This document shows positions 18,508-26,517 of a DNA stretch of 64,000 nt, piece by piece. The DNA lies in contig NZ_JAKWJR010000001.1 in NCBI RefSeq assembly GCF_022761125.1, forward strand, positions 62,001 to 126,000, in the 5' to 3' direction. A model generated the notes under the pieces. It made no database searches and was not told the origin of the DNA. It worked only from the letters and a program-made list of their open reading frames with translations. The number at the start of each line of letters is the position of its first letter. Within the stretch, counting starts at the first letter, position 1. The stretch comes from Nocardioides sp. SR21 (lineage in GTDB: Bacteria > Actinomycetota > Actinomycetes > Propionibacteriales > Nocardioidaceae). The translations under genes were made by a program, and so were the position numbers.

Positions 18508-18609
18508 TGTCGCAGGTTCACCATGTTCAGTGGTCGAACCTGCACTTCACATGGCCTGCACGCCATGAGAAGTGCAGGTTCGCCTGCATCACATGGTGAA
18601 GCTGCGACA
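18508..18609. repeat. 102-bp near-perfect palindrome between convergent genes
   Basis: Arms of 48 bases (18508-18555 and 18562-18609) flank a 6-base loop (CTGCAC). They begin TGTCGCAG, share TTCACCATGT and CGAACCTGCACTTC, and close on CATGGC. Mismatches are mostly in an internal 8-base block (18528-18535). The element fills the gap between the antiporter gene and the P450 gene, which converge on it. It could terminate both, but has no T-run. Confidence 0.9.
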
Positions 18610-18614
18610 GCCGG

Positions 18615-19790
18615 CTAGCTCGCCGCGAACCGGATCGGGAACCGCACGGCTCCCGTGTTGCCCGACACCGGCAGCCAGTCGCCCGGGCCGTCGGGCACGG
18701 CGTCCGGCATCCGCTGGGCGAGCAGCGGCAACGCGACCGCCATGTCGGTGCGGGCGACGAAGTGCCCGAGGCAGTGGTGCACGCCGGCCCCGAAGCCGTG
18801 GTGCGGCGGGCGCTGCTGGGTGATGTCGAACGCGGGGTCGGGCATCGCGGACGGGTCGGTGCCGGCGCTGTGCGAGAGCGTCTGCACGATGCCGCCCTTC
18901 GGGATGTGCAGGCCCTGGAACTCCAGGTCCTCCAACGCCTCGCGGGTCACCCAGGTCACCGTCGGGTTGACCCGCATGACCTCCTCGACGGCGTTCTCGC
19001 CGAGCTCCGGCCGCTCGGCCAGCAGCTTCCACTGGTCGGGGTGCTGGAGCAGCGTCTGCAGCGCGAGGCCGAGCTGGTTGCGCGTGGTCTCCATCCCGGC
19101 GAACGCGAGGAACACCAGCGCGACGCCGAGCTCGTGCTCGCTGAGCCGGTCACCGTCGTCGGTCGCCTGCACCAGCGTCGTGACCAGGTCGTCCTGCGGG
19201 TGCAGGCGCCGGTCGGCGACCACCTCGGCGACGTAGCCGTACAGCCCGTCGAGCGCGGCCTCGATCCGCGGGACCTGGTTGCCGACGTCGATCGAGAACG
19301 ACGCTCCGAGGTCGTCGGCCCAGTGCGCGACCTGCGGCCAGTTGTCCTCGGGCAGCCCGAGCAGCACGCAGATGATGCGGGCGGCGTACGGCTCCGCGAA
19401 CTCGCTGATGAACTCGACCTCGCCCCGCCCGGCGAAGCCGTCGATCAGCTCGTTGGCGAGCGCCTGGAAGCGGGGCCGCATCGCGGCGATCGTCTTGTTG
19501 CGGAACGCCGGCATCAGCAGCCGCCGGATCCGCGAGTGGTCCTCGCCCTCGAGGCTGAGCAGGGTCTCCTGCCACCAGTCCGAGAACAGTCCGGAGTGGA
19601 TGCCGTTCTGCGCGGGCCAGCGGGCGTTGCCCTGGCGGAACCGGCGGTCGCGCAGGATCGCGCTCACCTCGGCGTACCGCAGGACGGCCCAGCCCCAGTT
19701 GGTCTCGACGTACCAGCTGTCGTCACGGGCGTCGTGCACCGTGGGTGAGGTGACGTCGAACGTCGGGTCGGAGAGGTCGAAGTACGTCAT
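18615..19790 (-). CDS. Cytochrome P450
   Basis: The 391-residue soluble bacterial P450 has all landmarks: I-helix AGMETT (231-236), ExxR as E270-V-M-R273, and the heme loop FGAGVHHCLG with thiolate Cys340. The I-helix carries Met-Glu-Thr-Thr where Gly-(D/E)-Thr-Thr is usual. Substrate is unknown. Start is the ATG at 19790 overlapping the upstream GNAT stop (ATGA); the frame is open further but that part lies in the GNAT gene. No ferredoxin or reductase gene is adjacent, so redox partners come from elsewhere. It is the last gene of a LysE-GNAT-P450 string. Confidence 0.95.
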   Translation of the reverse strand: MTYFDLSDPTFDVTSPTVHDARDDSWYVETNWGWAVLRYAEVSAILRDRRFRQGNARWPAQNGIHSGLFSDWWQETLLSLEGEDHSRIRRLLMPAFRNKTIAAMRPRFQALANELIDGFAGRGEVEFISEFAEPYAARIICVLLGLPEDNWPQVAHWADDLGASFSIDVGNQVPRIEAALDGLYGYVAEVVADRRLHPQDDLVTTLVQATDDGDRLSEHELGVALVFLAFAGMETTRNQLGLALQTLLQHPDQWKLLAERPELGENAVEEVMRVNPTVTWVTREALEDLEFQGLHIPKGGIVQTLSHSAGTDPSAMPDPAFDITQQRPPHHGFGAGVHHCLGHFVARTDMAVALPLLAQRMPDAVPDGPGDWLPVSGNTGAVRFPIRFAAS

Positions 19791-20266
19791 GGTCGGACCA
19801 TTCTGATCTCCCAGGTGCCGAGGTCGTCGTAGAGCTCCCGCGCGCCGTCGGGCTCGAAGCCCTGCCGACGGTAGAACGCGACCGCTCGGGCGTTGTCCTC
19901 CAGCACCCACAAGGAGCACGGGTCGTCGGGTCGTACGGCGTCCCAGAGCCGCTGCCCGAGCCCCGTGCCCCAGTACGCGGCGCGCGTGTAGAGCGCGTAC
20001 AGCTCCACCGGCGTCCCGGCGTCGTCGCGGGTCGGGCCGAGGGTGGCGAAGCCGACCAGCTCCCCGTCGGCCTCCGCTAGGATCCGCGGCGGGCCGTCGG
20101 TGAGCTGCTTGGTCCAGGCGCTCAGCCAGCGCGGAGTGTCGGCCAGGCGCTCGGCGAGCCTCTCGGGTACGGCGTACGGGGCGTACGCCTCGCGCCAGCA
20201 AGCGTTGTGCATCGCGGCGCCGGCCGCGGCGTCGGCGGGCGCGGCGACCCGCAGGGTCGGAGTCAC
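19787..20266 (-). CDS. GNAT family N-acetyltransferase
   Basis: The 159-residue protein has the GNAT acetyl-CoA motif A at YWGTGLGQRLWDAV, preceded by VELYALYTRAA, and a motif-B-like end LWVLEDNARAVAFYRRQGFEPDG. Such enzymes acetylate small amines or protein N-termini; the substrate is not deducible. The GTG start at 20266 overlaps the LysE gene's stop (GTGA) and the stop overlaps the P450 ATG. Confidence 0.88.
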   Translation of the reverse strand: MTPTLRVAAPADAAAGAAMHNACWREAYAPYAVPERLAERLADTPRWLSAWTKQLTDGPPRILAEADGELVGFATLGPTRDDAGTPVELYALYTRAAYWGTGLGQRLWDAVRPDDPCSLWVLEDNARAVAFYRRQGFEPDGARELYDDLGTWEIRMVRP

Positions 20267-20871
20267 CCGAGCATCGTATGGAGGGCCAGTCCGGCGATGA
20301 CCACCGAGGACACCAGGCCCGTGACCAGGTGCGCCCGGTGACCGGTCGCGACCTTGCCGAGCGCGGCGCCTCCGCCGGCGAGCAGCAGCTGCCAGGACGC
20401 GCTCGCGAGGAACGCGGCGAGCACGAACACGACGCCCTCGACGGCGTTCGAGACCAGGTGCTGGTTGCCCAGGACGACGGCGGCGAAGTAGACGACGGTC
20501 GTGGGGTTCACGGCCGTGATGCCGAGGAACAGGGCGAACGCCGTCCGCGCGCTCATCGGCCGGACCTCGCGCACCCTGCCCGCGGTGCCGATCGCATGGA
20601 CCGCCGTCAGGCCGGCGATCACGAGCAGCACGATCCCGGAGGCGATGGTCAGCGCGTGGCTGATCGGCTCGAGGACAGTGGCGATCGCCGCGCCCGCGAC
20701 CACCGCGAGTGCCGCGTAGGCACCGTCGATCGTGGCGATGCCGAGCGCGCCGGCCGCGCCCACGCGGAACGACGTACGCGCCGCGAGCGTGACGAGGAAC
20801 GCCCCGACCGCGCCGATCGGGATGGCGATCGCCCAACCGGTGACGAGACCGGAGAGGACCACCTCGAGCAC
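20263..20871 (-). CDS. LysE family amino-acid exporter
   Basis: The 202-residue membrane protein has about six hydrophobic segments and starts with the LysE/RhtB-type pattern SGLVTGWAIAIPIGAVGAFLV; NPTTVVYFAAVVLG is the family's second conserved part. It likely exports an amino acid or related metabolite. Four-base overlaps link it to the acetyltransferase and P450 genes downstream. Only 17 bases separate its start from the divergent MBL-fold gene. Confidence 0.85.
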   Translation of the reverse strand: MLEVVLSGLVTGWAIAIPIGAVGAFLVTLAARTSFRVGAAGALGIATIDGAYAALAVVAGAAIATVLEPISHALTIASGIVLLVIAGLTAVHAIGTAGRVREVRPMSARTAFALFLGITAVNPTTVVYFAAVVLGNQHLVSNAVEGVVFVLAAFLASASWQLLLAGGGAALGKVATGHRAHLVTGLVSSVVIAGLALHTMLG

Positions 20872-20888
20872 GGTGGCATCGTAGAGAC

Positions 20889-21524
20889 ATGAGGATCACG
20901 AAGTTCGGCCACGCCTGCGTCCGCATCGAGCACGACGGCACGACCGTCGTCCTCGACCCGGGGATGTTCACCGACGCCGAGGCCGTCGACGGCGCCGGCG
21001 CGGTGCTGATCACCCACGAGCACTTCGACCACATGGTCGTCGACCACCTCCGCGCGACCGACGCCCCGATCTTCACGATCGCCGCCGTCGAGGCCTCGAT
21101 CCGCGGCGAGGCGCCGGACGTCGCGGAGCGGGTCACCGTGGTCTCGCCCGGCGACTCCTTCGACGTCGGCCTGCCGGTGCGCGCGGTCGGCGAGATGCAC
21201 GCGGTCATCCACCCGGAGTTCCCGCGGATCTTCAACAGCGGCTACGTGATCGACGCCGGCGGCACGAAGATCTACCACCCGGGCGACGCGCTGACCGAGC
21301 CCGGCGAGGCGGTCGACGTACTCCTCGTGCCGTCGTCGGCCCCGTGGCTCAAGGCCTCCGAGGCCGTCGACTTCGCCCGCGCGGTGAAGGCACCGCGCAA
21401 CCTCGCGATCCACGACCGGATCTACACCGACGCCGCGCACGGGATCCTCGAGAACCACATGAACGCGTTCCTGCCCCAGGAAGGGCTGGAGTACCTGCGT
21501 CGCAAGGACGGCGAGGACCTCTGA
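20889..21524 (+). CDS. MBL-fold metal-dependent hydrolase (UlaG-like)
   Basis: The 211-residue protein has the metallo-beta-lactamase signature H43-E-H-F-D-H48 preceded by VLITH, further metal ligands in GEMHAVIHPEF and YHPGDAL, and a late histidine in LAIHDRIY. It resembles the beta-lactamase-like hydrolases related to UlaG (ascorbate-6-phosphate lactonase), but the substrate is unknown. ATG start at 20889. It converges with the isochorismate synthase gene, 8 bases apart. Confidence 0.88.
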   Translation: MRITKFGHACVRIEHDGTTVVLDPGMFTDAEAVDGAGAVLITHEHFDHMVVDHLRATDAPIFTIAAVEASIRGEAPDVAERVTVVSPGDSFDVGLPVRAVGEMHAVIHPEFPRIFNSGYVIDAGGTKIYHPGDALTEPGEAVDVLLVPSSAPWLKASEAVDFARAVKAPRNLAIHDRIYTDAAHGILENHMNAFLPQEGLEYLRRKDGEDL

Positions 21525-21532
21525 CCCGAAGC

Positions 21533-22753
21533 TCAGCTGGTGAGGGCGTCACGCACGGGGACGAACTTCGCCTGCGACTCGGCCAGCTCGGCCTCGGGGT
21601 CGGAGTCGGCGACGATGCCGCACCCGGCGAACAGGCGCACGGTCGAGCCGGAGATCGCGGCGGAGCGCAGCGCGATGCCCCACTCGCCGTCGCCGGAGGC
21701 GTCCATCCAGCCGACCGGGCCGGCGTAGCGATCGCGCGCCATGCCCTCGATCTCCTCGATGAGCGACGTGGCGACCACGGTCGGGGTGCCGCCGACGGCG
21801 GCCGACGGGTGCAGCGCCTCGGCGAGCTGCAGCGAGGAGACGGTGGCCGCGTCGTGCACGACGCCCGCGACGTCGGTCGCGAGGTGCATGACGTTCGGCA
21901 GGTGCAGGACGAACGGCGCCTCGGGGACGTTCATCGACGAGCAGTGCGGCTCGAGGGCGTCGGCGACCGAGCGCACGGCGTACTCGTGCTCCTCGAGGTC
22001 CTTCGACGACCGCGCGAGCGTGGCCGCCAGCGCCAGGTCGCGCTCGTCGTCGCCGGTGCGCCGGATGGTGCCGGCCAGGACGCGTGACGTGACCAGGCCG
22101 CGCTCGCGGCGGACCAGCATCTCCGGCGTCGCGCCGAACATGCCGTCGACGTTGAACGTCCAGCACATGGGGTACTGCTCGGTGAGCCGCGCGAGCGGCC
22201 AGCGCACGTCGATGGGCTCGCTCGCGGTCGCCACCAGGTCGCGCGCCAGCACGACCTTCTCCAGGTCGCCGCGGCTGATCCGGGCGACGGCGTCGGCGAC
22301 GACCGACATCCACTGCTCGCCGTTCAGCGCACCGTCGGCGAAGCTCACCGCAACCGGTGCGGCCGGCGGCTCCGCCGGAGCGGGTACGACGCTGACGTCG
22401 CCGACGGTCGTCAGCCAGGCCACGTCACCGCGGCGGCCGACCACGACCTGCGGGACGACGAGCACCGAGTCGCCGGGCTCGTCGCCGAACGCGAACGAGC
22501 CGAAGGAGACCAGGCCGGTGCCCGGCTCGCTGACCTCGTCGCGCACGTCGGCCCGCGCGGTCAGCTCGCTCCACCACTTGGCGGCGTCGGCGAACCGGGT
22601 GATGCCGTGGGTGCGCACCTCGGCCGCCACGCCCCATCCGACCAGGCCGTCGCCGTTGCGCAGCCACGTCACGGGCCGGTCGGCGGGGACCAGGTCGAGA
22701 AGCTTCGCCGCCGCGTCGAGGTCGAGGCGGACGGTGCGCACGGTGAGCGTCAC
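21533..22753 (-). CDS. menF: Isochorismate synthase
   Basis: The 406-residue chorismate-binding enzyme has VSRGDLEKVVLARDL (catalytic Lys in KVVLAR), SRVLAGTIRRT, EHEYAVRSV, LHPSAAVGGTP and the C-terminal FAGCGIVADSDPEAELAES block that binds Mg-chorismate. It converts chorismate to isochorismate for MenD; a siderophore-type isochorismate synthase is the alternative, but the men neighbourhood favours menaquinone. The GTG at 22753 is chosen because the frame continues as antisense shadow beyond it. It is divergent from the exported protein gene with a 66-base gap. Confidence 0.93.
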   Translation of the reverse strand: MTLTVRTVRLDLDAAAKLLDLVPADRPVTWLRNGDGLVGWGVAAEVRTHGITRFADAAKWWSELTARADVRDEVSEPGTGLVSFGSFAFGDEPGDSVLVVPQVVVGRRGDVAWLTTVGDVSVVPAPAEPPAAPVAVSFADGALNGEQWMSVVADAVARISRGDLEKVVLARDLVATASEPIDVRWPLARLTEQYPMCWTFNVDGMFGATPEMLVRRERGLVTSRVLAGTIRRTGDDERDLALAATLARSSKDLEEHEYAVRSVADALEPHCSSMNVPEAPFVLHLPNVMHLATDVAGVVHDAATVSSLQLAEALHPSAAVGGTPTVVATSLIEEIEGMARDRYAGPVGWMDASGDGEWGIALRSAAISGSTVRLFAGCGIVADSDPEAELAESQAKFVPVRDALTS

Positions 22754-22819
22754 GGCCCCGAGACTACTCAAGGACCCCGCGCGGAGCAGGTTCCGGGAGT
22801 CGGGGTACCGTCGAATCCC

Positions 22820-23446
22820 GTGAGCGCCACCACTTCCTCCAGCCGGGTCCCCATGTTCATCGGGATCGTCCTCGGACTCCTGATCCTGACCAGCATGGTC
22901 CTGTTCTCGGTCGTCCTGCCCGAGGCCACGGCGGACGAGGACTCGTCCGAGTCGATGTCCCTGACGCTCCCCGACTCCCTTCCGGGCGGGTACGCCGCTG
23001 CCGACCTCGAGTCCTCCTTCACCGAGGGTGAGCTCGCCGCGCAGGCGGAGGCGATCGCGAAGCAGCAGGCCGACAGCACGTCGTACGGCAACAAGGTCCT
23101 GCCGGACGTCCTGGGCACGTCGGCGGTGACCCGGAGCTACGTCGTCAACGCCACCGAGGCGGTGTTCGTCCAGGTGATCGAGGCCGAGGGCGGCGCCTTC
23201 GCCCCGAGCTCGCTGACCGACCCCGAGGCGACCGAGGGCGCGGGCGGCATCACGATGGAGAACGTCGGCGACGGCGTCTGCATCATCACGTCCGGCTCGA
23301 GCCAGCAGGGCATGCCCGCCCAGACCGCCAGCGAGTGCCAGGTCACCCGCGACGGCGTGACCGTCCAGCTCAGCTCCGACACGGTCACCGCCGAGGACCT
23401 CATGGACCTCGCCGACGACGTCTTCGAGGCGGCCGTCGAGTCCTGA
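22820..23446 (+). CDS. Membrane-anchored protein with extracytoplasmic domain, function unknown
   Basis: The 208-residue protein has one hydrophobic segment (residues 12-34, MFIGIVLGLLILTSMVLFSVV) and a polar, acidic remainder that should lie outside the membrane. Two cysteines (in GVCIITS and ASECQVT) could form a disulfide. I recognise no domain. The start GTG gives MSATTSSSRVP; frame extension upstream is antisense to menF. It lies 24 bases before menG on the same strand and may be co-transcribed with it. Confidence 0.75.
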   Translation: MSATTSSSRVPMFIGIVLGLLILTSMVLFSVVLPEATADEDSSESMSLTLPDSLPGGYAAADLESSFTEGELAAQAEAIAKQQADSTSYGNKVLPDVLGTSAVTRSYVVNATEAVFVQVIEAEGGAFAPSSLTDPEATEGAGGITMENVGDGVCIITSGSSQQGMPAQTASECQVTRDGVTVQLSSDTVTAEDLMDLADDVFEAAVES

Positions 23447-23470
23447 CGGCAGGCCCCGTAGTCTCTGCGC

Positions 23471-24160
23471 GTGGTCCGCGCAGAGCTCGACAAGCAGCCG
23501 TCCGACGTACGTCGCATGTTCGACGCCGTCGCCCGCCGCTACGACGTCACCAACGACGTCCTCTCGCTCGGGCAGGACCGCCAGTGGCGCAAGGCCGTGA
23601 TCGCGGCCGTCGACCCGCGTCCGGGCGAGCGGGTCCTCGACCTCGCCGCCGGGACGGGTACCTCGAGCCAGCCGTTCGCGGATCGGGGTGCCGACGTGGT
23701 GCCGTGCGACTTCTCGCTCGGGATGCTCAAGGTCGGCAAGGCCGCCAAGCCGCACCTGCCGTTCACGGCCGGTGACGGGACGCAGCTGCCGTTCGCCGAC
23801 GACACGTTCGACGCGGTCACGATCTCCTTCGGGCTGCGCAACATCGTGGACCCGCTGGCCGGTCTGCGCGAGATGCGCCGGGTGACCAAGCCCGGTGGCC
23901 GGCTCGTGGTGTGCGAGTTCAGCCACCCGACCTGGGCGCCGTTCCGCACGGTCTACGTCGAGTACCTCATGAAGGCGCTCCCGCCGGTCGCGCGGGCGCT
24001 GTCGTCGTCGCCGGACGCCTACGTCTACCTGGCGGAGTCGATCCGGGCGTGGCCCGACCAGCAGGGCCTGGCCAACATGGTCGAGGCCGCCGGCTGGAAC
24101 GCGCCGGAGTGGAGCAACCTCTCCGGCGGGATCGTCGCGCTGCACCGCGCGACCGCCTGA
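23471..24160 (+). CDS. menG: Demethylmenaquinone methyltransferase
   Basis: The 229-residue SAM-dependent enzyme performs the last menaquinone step. It shows the UbiE/MenG features: [28 protein letters not shown] at the N-terminus, SAM motif [22 protein letters not shown] [26 protein letters not shown] and the C-terminal [11 protein letters not shown]. The start is GTG 23471. The gene is the last before the repeat block and complex I. Confidence 0.96.
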   Translation: MVRAELDKQPSDVRRMFDAVARRYDVTNDVLSLGQDRQWRKAVIAAVDPRPGERVLDLAAGTGTSSQPFADRGADVVPCDFSLGMLKVGKAAKPHLPFTAGDGTQLPFADDTFDAVTISFGLRNIVDPLAGLREMRRVTKPGGRLVVCEFSHPTWAPFRTVYVEYLMKALPPVARALSSSPDAYVYLAESIRAWPDQQGLANMVEAAGWNAPEWSNLSGGIVALHRATA

Positions 24161-24180
24161 CCTCCGTCGGTCGAGCCCGA

Positions 24181-24589
24181 CGAGACCTGCACTCGACGCG
24201 CTGCGTCGGCTTCGGGGGTTTCGACGACGCTCGCTGGCGCTCGCTGCTCAACCACCGGGAGTGCCGGAGCCGAGCCTGACGAGACCCCGCACTCGACGCG
24301 CTGCGTCGGCTTCGGGGGTTTCGACGACGCTTCGCTGGCGCTCGCTGCTCAACCACCGGGAGTGCCGGAGCCGAGCCTGACGAGACCTGCACTCGACGCG
24401 CTGCGTCGGCTTCGGGGGTTTCGACGACGCTCGCTGGCGCTCGCTGCTCAACCACCGGGAGTGCCGGCGTCGAGCCTGACGAGGCCGTGCCCCGGCGCTC
24501 GCTGCTCAACCACCGGGAGTGCCGGAGTCGAGACTGTCGAGGCCCTGCCCCTGCGCTCGCCCGCGCTCGCCGCTCCATCACCGGAGGCC
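24181..24589. repeat. Tandem array: three 99-101 bp units plus two truncated units
   Basis: Units at 24181-24279, 24280-24380 and 24381-24479 are almost identical; they differ by a few bases such as one extra C in ACCCCGC and one extra T in GCTTCGC of the second unit. Units at 24480-24537 and 24538-24589 keep the two ends but lack about 40-50 interior bases. Each full unit holds GGTTTCGACGACGCTCGC and TGGCGCTCGCTGCTCAACC. The core CGCTCGCTGGCGCTCGCT is shared with the repeats at 2795 and 52465. The array is non-coding and separates menG from the nuo promoter. Confidence 0.92.
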
Positions 24590-24642
24590 CGAATTAGCAC
24601 ACGTTCCCATTGCCGAAATCCCCAGGTCAGGCTGGGTATTCA

Positions 24643-24669
24643 GGGGGTGCGCCGGGTTCGGGCACCCCC
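24643..24669. terminator. Hairpin upstream of the nuo operon
   Basis: GGGGGTGC (24643-24650) pairs perfectly with GCACCCCC (24662-24669) around an 11-base loop. It may end transcription coming from menG, or be part of the nuo leader. No T-run follows, so intrinsic termination is uncertain. Confidence 0.45.
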
Positions 24670-24716
24670 GGGTGCGGCCTGCTTTCGGGAGTGGTTAACT
24701 GTGTTCCGCGACACTT

Positions 24717-24732
24717 AGTGATTCAGTTCACA
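24717..24732. promoter_or_regulatory. CRP/FNR-family operator-like site before nuoA
   Basis: AGTGA-N6-TCACA (24717-24732) matches the CRP consensus TGTGA-N6-TCACA at nine of ten positions, 31 bases before the nuoA start. The site is in the right place to control complex I. Which CRP-type protein binds, and whether it activates or represses, cannot be told. No convincing -35/-10 pair was found. Confidence 0.5.
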
Positions 24733-24763
24733 AAGTCACAAAATGCTGATGGGAAGGCAAGGC

Positions 24764-25123
24764 ATGGAGCTCTACACGCCGGTGCTGGTACTGGCTCTCA
24801 TCGCTGCAGCGTTCGCGGTCGGCTCCGTGATCATGAGCGCGTTCGTCGGCCCGAGCCGCTACAACCGGGCCCGGCTGGACTCCTACGAGTGCGGCATCGA
24901 GCCCACTCCGCAGCCGGTCGGCGGCGGCCGGTTCCCGGTGAAGTACTACATCACCGCGATGCTCTTCATCGTCTTCGACATCGAGATCATCTTCCTGTAC
25001 CCGTGGGCGGTGCAGTTCGACTCCCTGAAGCTCTTCGGGCTGGTCGAGATGGTCATCTTCATCGCCACCGTCTTCGTCGCCTACGCCTATGTCTGGCGCC
25101 GCGGCGGCCTCGAATGGGATTGA
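24764..25123 (+). CDS. nuoA: NADH-quinone oxidoreductase subunit A
   Basis: The 119-residue small membrane subunit of complex I has three hydrophobic segments (about 5-28, 62-84, 90-112). The diagnostic stretch is YECGIEPTPQ followed by FPVKYYITAMLFIVFDIE, which includes the conserved Cys and the acidic D/E loop near the quinone site. ATG 24764 is preferred to 24743 because GGGAAGG lies just upstream of it. It opens the operon; unlike later genes it does not overlap the next one. Confidence 0.96.
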   Translation: MELYTPVLVLALIAAAFAVGSVIMSAFVGPSRYNRARLDSYECGIEPTPQPVGGGRFPVKYYITAMLFIVFDIEIIFLYPWAVQFDSLKLFGLVEMVIFIATVFVAYAYVWRRGGLEWD

Positions 25124-25249
25124 GGGCCGTGATGTACGCACCCTGCCTGCGTTCTCGTCGGTCGACGACCGCCAGGGCGCTTCGCGCCCCCCTCGGCCTT
25201 GGCATGGCACGCACCTCACGACTCTCGACGAGCTGGGAGAACAACTGAC

Positions 25250-25807
25250 ATGGTCGGTATCGAAGAGAAGCTCCCCAGCGGCGTCCTGCTGACGACCGTC
25301 GAGGGCGTCGCGGGCTACATGCGCAAGGCGTCGTTCTGGCCGGCGACCTTCGGCCTCGCCTGCTGCGCCATCGAGATGATGACCAGCGGCGGCCCGAAGT
25401 ACGACCTGGCTCGCTTCGGCATGGAGGTCTTCCGCGCCAGCCCGCGCCAGGCCGACCTGATGATCGTGGCCGGCCGCGTGAGCCAGAAGATGGCCCCGGT
25501 CCTGCGCCAGATCTACGACCAGATGCCGAACCCCAAGTGGGTACTGGCGATGGGCGTCTGCTCCAGCAGCGGCGGGATGTTCAACAACTACGCCGTCGTC
25601 CAGGGCGTCGACCACGTCGTCCCCGTCGACATGTACCTCCCCGGCTGCCCGCCGCGTCCGGAGATGCTCATCGACGCGATCCTCAAGCTGCACGACCAGG
25701 TCCAGAACACCAAGCTCGGCGTCAACCGCGAGCGCCAGATCGAGGAGCTCGAGACCGCCGCCCTCCGCGCGCTGCCCACCTCCGAGATGAAGGGCATGCT
25801 CCGGTGA
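25250..25807 (+). CDS. nuoB: NADH-quinone oxidoreductase subunit B
   Basis: The 185-residue peripheral-arm subunit carries iron-sulfur cluster N2, the last electron carrier before menaquinone. Its four cysteine ligands are C38-C39 (GLACCAIEM), C104 (MGVCSSSGG) and C133 (PGCPPRP). A 126-base spacer separates it from nuoA; it holds a small hairpin (GGGCGC-TTC-GCGCCC, 25175-25189) but no convincing gene. The start ATG 25250 is preceded by GGGAG. The stop overlaps nuoC. Confidence 0.97.
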   Translation: MVGIEEKLPSGVLLTTVEGVAGYMRKASFWPATFGLACCAIEMMTSGGPKYDLARFGMEVFRASPRQADLMIVAGRVSQKMAPVLRQIYDQMPNPKWVLAMGVCSSSGGMFNNYAVVQGVDHVVPVDMYLPGCPPRPEMLIDAILKLHDQVQNTKLGVNRERQIEELETAALRALPTSEMKGMLR

Positions 25808-26517
25808 CCGAGTCCGACCACACCGACAAGACTCCCGAGAACGTCCCCGCCCCGACCGGCGAGGTCCAGCAGGTCGGCGTCCGCCAGGGCATGTTCGGCG
25901 TCCACGGCACCGGCGACACCAGCGGGTACGGCGGCCTCACCCAGGCCAAGGTCCTGCCCGGTGAGGCCCAGCGCCCGTACGGCGGCTGGTTCGACGAGGT
26001 CGCCGACGCGCTCGAGGCCGCGGCCGGTGCCGCCGGGCTCGAGCTCGGCGCCAGCCGCGTGGTGGTCCACCGTGGCGAGATCACGTTCCACGTGCGTCGC
26101 GAGGACCTGCTCGCGGTCGCGCAGCTGCTGCGCGACGACGAGCGGCTGCGCTTCGAGTTCTGCTCCGGCGTCAGCGGCGTGCACTACCCCGAGGACTCCG
26201 GCCACGAGCTGCACGCGGTCTACCACCTGCTCTCGATGACCCACAACCGCCGGATCCGCCTCGAGGTCACCGCGCCCGACGCCGATCCGCACATCCCGTC
26301 GATCGTGTCGGTCTACCCGACCAACGACTGGCACGAGCGCGAGACGTTCGACATGTTCGGCATCGTCTTCGACGGTCACCCCGCGCTCACGCGGATCCTG
26401 ATGCCCGACGACTGGCCGGGCCACCCGCAGCGCAAGGACTACCCCCTCGGCGGCATCCCCGTCGAGTACAAGGGCGGCACGGTTCCGCCTCCTGACGAGC
26501 GCAGGAGCTACAACTGA
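25804..26517 (+). CDS. nuoC: NADH-quinone oxidoreductase subunit C
   Basis: The 237-residue subunit of the hydrophilic arm shows the NuoC signature [16 protein letters not shown] followed by [22 protein letters not shown] sequence. An acidic N-terminal extension of about 60 residues precedes the conserved domain, as is common in actinobacteria. NuoC and NuoD are separate here, not fused as in E. coli. GTG start overlaps nuoB; the stop shares a base with the nuoD ATG. Confidence 0.97.
   Translation: MTESDHTDKTPENVPAPTGEVQQVGVRQGMFGVHGTGDTSGYGGLTQAKVLPGEAQRPYGGWFDEVADALEAAAGAAGLELGASRVVVHRGEITFHVRREDLLAVAQLLRDDERLRFEFCSGVSGVHYPEDSGHELHAVYHLLSMTHNRRIRLEVTAPDADPHIPSIVSVYPTNDWHERETFDMFGIVFDGHPALTRILMPDDWPGHPQRKDYPLGGIPVEYKGGTVPPPDERRSYN

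Noticed and set aside
24181..24589. Tandem repeats considered as a CRISPR array
   Set aside because: Units of about 100 bp are identical throughout, without variable spacers, and there are no cas genes.
25059..25244. Small minus-strand gene in the nuoA-nuoB spacer
   Set aside because: Arg-rich, overlaps the nuoA end and has no ribosome site or recognisable fold.
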